Source: Akkermansiaceae bacterium
GTDB lineage: Bacteria; Verrucomicrobiota; Verrucomicrobiia; Verrucomicrobiales; Akkermansiaceae
NCBI GenBank assembly: GCA_011524615.1
Contig: WTJZ01000156.1
Span: 1-15,948 of the forward strand
DNA: 15,948 nucleotides
Reading direction: 5' to 3'
Of the stretch, positions 14,507-15,948 are shown one piece after another. Position numbers and translations under genes: made by a program. Within the stretch, counting starts at the first letter, position 1. The number at the start of each line of letters is the position of its first letter. The notes under the pieces were generated by a model. The model was not told where the DNA came from, did not search any database, and saw only the letters and a list, made by a program, of their open reading frames with translations.

Positions 14507-14830
14507 CCCCTCTTAGATACACGTTCTTTTTTCAAATACCACTCCCATAAAGGACAAAATACGACACTCTCAATTATGCCAAGATATCGAAGAACTGAGT
14601 AGATCCTCGCCTACCCTCTGAGATATACTAGCTATCCAGTACGCGTAGAATATAGACTGGTGCAGTTACTCAAACCAACTACTAGGTTAACCAGATAGAG
14701 ACCTCTCACCACGATGACCTGCCCCCTCGTTACTACGCCTAAACCTTAAAAAATTCAAAAAAAGCGATTAAAAATCAAAATCGAGTAACTGACGTGTCTT
14801 ACATATATGGAAACCATCCATAACTACCAT
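14507..14830. other. Intergenic region, divergent, with A-tracts
   Basis: About 320 bp between the phosphatase gene (minus) and the PEP-CTERM gene (plus). No ORF, tRNA or structured RNA is evident. Positions 14748-14782 hold several short A-tracts spaced at roughly helical intervals, a pattern that can bend DNA or act as an upstream promoter element for the PEP-CTERM gene. I could not assign a convincing -35/-10 pair. Confidence 0.4.
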
Positions 14831-15490
14831 ATGAAAGCAATTAAGTTACTAACTACCTTCGCTACAATCACCGCCGTATCTGGAGCTGTAATCGCAGATT
14901 TCGATTTCTCAACAGGTGATAATTCAGCAACTCTCATCGACGAACTCTCATCAACAGCGACTCTCGTTAGCTCTTCCTATAACTCAACTGAAACAAGATT
15001 AGAAATCGCAACATCATCTACTGGTTTAGATATCGACAGCGCAACGGCTGGTGCTTACTGGACATTTACTGTCAGCCTTGATGATCCCACTTCTAGAGTT
15101 CTTATCACAGGTATCGAATATGATTACGGAACCTATAACTGGAATAGCTACGACACGGTCTTTGAGACTAGTTTATACTTTGCAGTAAACAGCTCCGTTG
15201 ATGTCGCGGACACAGCAAGCACACAAACTGCCGGAGGTCGAGTAGACGGTTCAACCTTCACAGAAACAGTAGCGACAGGACCACAATACCTCGCTGATGG
15301 CGATACAATCGAAGTAAGGTGGACTGTAGCTGATTACTTTAGCACCACTGGTGAAGAATATGGATCAGGAATCAGAGGCCACATTTTCACTGGACTTAGA
15401 CTAAATGGATCTGTTGTTCCTGAACCCTCAGGTGCACTCCTAGTTGGCCTCGGCGCATTAACTCTACTCACTAGAAACAGAAAGAAATAA
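14831..15490 (+). CDS. PEP-CTERM exported protein
   Basis: A 219-residue secreted protein. The ATG at 14831 is preferred to one at 14807 because it opens onto a signal peptide (KAIKLLTTF core, cleavage likely after VIA). The mature part is rich in Ser, Thr, Asp and Gly and looks like a beta-sandwich. The C-terminus has the full PEP-CTERM sorting signal: VPEP, a hydrophobic helix GALLVGLGALTLL and the basic tail RNRKK. Such proteins are processed by an exosortase and displayed at the surface or in extracellular matrix; no exosortase is in the window. Beyond the sorting tag I recognise no domain. The upstream leader is A/C-rich without a ribosome-binding site. Confidence 0.88.
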   Translation: MKAIKLLTTFATITAVSGAVIADFDFSTGDNSATLIDELSSTATLVSSSYNSTETRLEIATSSTGLDIDSATAGAYWTFTVSLDDPTSRVLITGIEYDYGTYNWNSYDTVFETSLYFAVNSSVDVADTASTQTAGGRVDGSTFTETVATGPQYLADGDTIEVRWTVADYFSTTGEEYGSGIRGHIFTGLRLNGSVVPEPSGALLVGLGALTLLTRNRKK

Positions 15491-15501
15491 GTTCGCTATC
15501 C

Positions 15502-15541
15502 AAATCCCCGCATACACTACATCAGTGGTCAGCGGGGATTT
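15502..15541. terminator. Hairpin between convergent genes, possible bidirectional terminator
   Basis: A perfect 10-bp stem, AAATCCCCGC (15502-15511) with GCGGGGATTT (15532-15541), closes a 20-nt loop containing a small CACT/AGTG inner pairing. It follows the PEP-CTERM stop by 11 bp. Its right arm codes for the last residues of the minus-strand gene (Glu-Ile-Pro-Ala), whose TGA is in the loop. T tracts on either side are weak. Confidence 0.55.
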
Positions 15542-15948
15542 CTGTAATCACAACTTCCACCTCCTTATTCTTAAGGACAGAAAGTACAATCTCTCTATCC
15601 TTCTCTGACTTCACCAAGATTTTCTGCAACCCAATAATTTCAAACTCGCCGGCACACTTCAAATACTTCACTCCTGTAAGGTCTAGAATGTTTACATGGC
15701 TCCTATCTAGCTCGTTCACATACAACTTAGTCACATCAGAAAAGTGTAACTTATTCAGCCTTAAAAAGGAGTAGAGTGATCTAGTCCTTTTCTTTCGAGC
15801 CATAGACTTAATTTCATTCCCTGCACTCAGCACTAAGTGTTCACTAGTCAAATCAAACTCAAATAAGTTCGTATTCTTGTTATAGCATTCTAGTAGAGAC
15901 AAAACCACCTCATTATGAGCCCCCAACTTATCAGAACGAGACTGATAG
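15522..15948 (-). CDS. Partial protein, C-terminal domain shared with the membrane kinase
   Basis: The frame is open to the right edge of the window, so only the last 141 codons are visible; the true start lies outside. A TTG at 15926 is in frame but there is no reason to start there. The visible part aligns along its length with the last 130 residues of the kinase at 5576-7567: FEFDLT with MTYELS, LYSFLRLNKL with LLRYVPLEKL, VNILDLTGVK with VQHLDLTQLN, GLQKILV with SLKKVTM, and an acidic-hydrophobic ending (VEVVITEI with AYEIEVID). The repeats of leucine and isoleucine suggest an irregular leucine-rich solenoid. The missing upstream part is therefore likely to contain a transmembrane helix and a kinase domain, but this is inference. 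Confidence 0.8.
   Translation of the reverse strand, partial: YQSRSDKLGAHNEVVLSLLECYNKNTNLFEFDLTSEHLVLSAGNEIKSMARKKRTRSLYSFLRLNKLHFSDVTKLYVNELDRSHVNILDLTGVKYLKCAGEFEIIGLQKILVKSEKDREIVLSVLKNKEVEVVITEIPADH

Noticed and set aside
14507..14830. Possible tRNA or small RNA in the gap before the PEP-CTERM gene
   Set aside because: No cloverleaf, T-arm GTTCRANYC box or strong hairpin with a T tract could be found.
1..15948. CRISPR arrays, insertion sequences or integrase/attachment sites
   Set aside because: No regularly spaced repeats, transposase or recombinase motifs, or terminal inverted repeats with target duplications are visible.

Overview
The window looks like chromosomal DNA of a Verrucomicrobiota (or closely related PVC-group) bacterium. 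The pointers are a secreted PEP-CTERM protein, a GH29 fucosidase with a signal peptide, an ECF sigma factor coupled to a membrane Ser/Thr kinase, and genes mostly lacking Shine-Dalgarno sequences. This assignment is inference; no rRNA or other phylogenetic marker is present.

Layout. (1) 1-53: the first codons of a secreted protein leaving the left edge on the minus strand. (2) 222-3804, minus strand: a three-gene nitrate/cyanate/taurine-type ABC importer operon (permease, ATPase, ATPase). It begins at a sigma-54-like -24/-12 element and ends at a strong intrinsic terminator. The permease carries a periplasmic coiled-coil insertion of about 200 residues, and no substrate-binding protein is encoded with it. 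(3) 3963-5540, plus: GH29 alpha-L-fucosidase. (4) 5576-8170, minus: an ECF sigma factor directly abutting (TAG-ATG) a transmembrane Ser/Thr kinase that has lost the usual beta-3 lysine but carries a lysine in the glycine-rich loop, the arrangement known from eukaryotic WNK kinases. (5) 8319-9254, minus: trxB. (6) 9488-10660, minus: an exported triple-FKBP protein with a degenerate middle domain. (7) 10904-11882, plus: a PtsN-like EIIA overlapping a small lipoprotein gene. (8) 11915-12916, plus: an accessory patch with an SMI1/KNR4 protein and a ParD/RelE-type toxin-antitoxin pair whose promoter predicts a leaderless mRNA. (9) 12989-14506: housekeeping genes (rluA, CoA-binding protein, small LMW-PTP-like phosphatase). 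(10) 14831-15490, plus: PEP-CTERM protein. (11) 15522-15948, minus: the C-terminal end of a gene running off the right edge, whose C-terminal domain is paralogous to that of the kinase in (4).

How the parts relate. Nitrogen uptake with a sigma-54-like promoter and a PtsN homologue suggest nitrogen-status control, although the two loci are 7 kb apart. The sigma/kinase pair looks like a membrane signalling module, and the second copy of its sensor-like C-terminal domain about 8-10 kb away suggests a small family of such receptors in this genome. The strongest candidates for something undescribed are the WNK-like kinase with its LRR-like C-terminal domain, and the coiled-coil-bearing importer permease.
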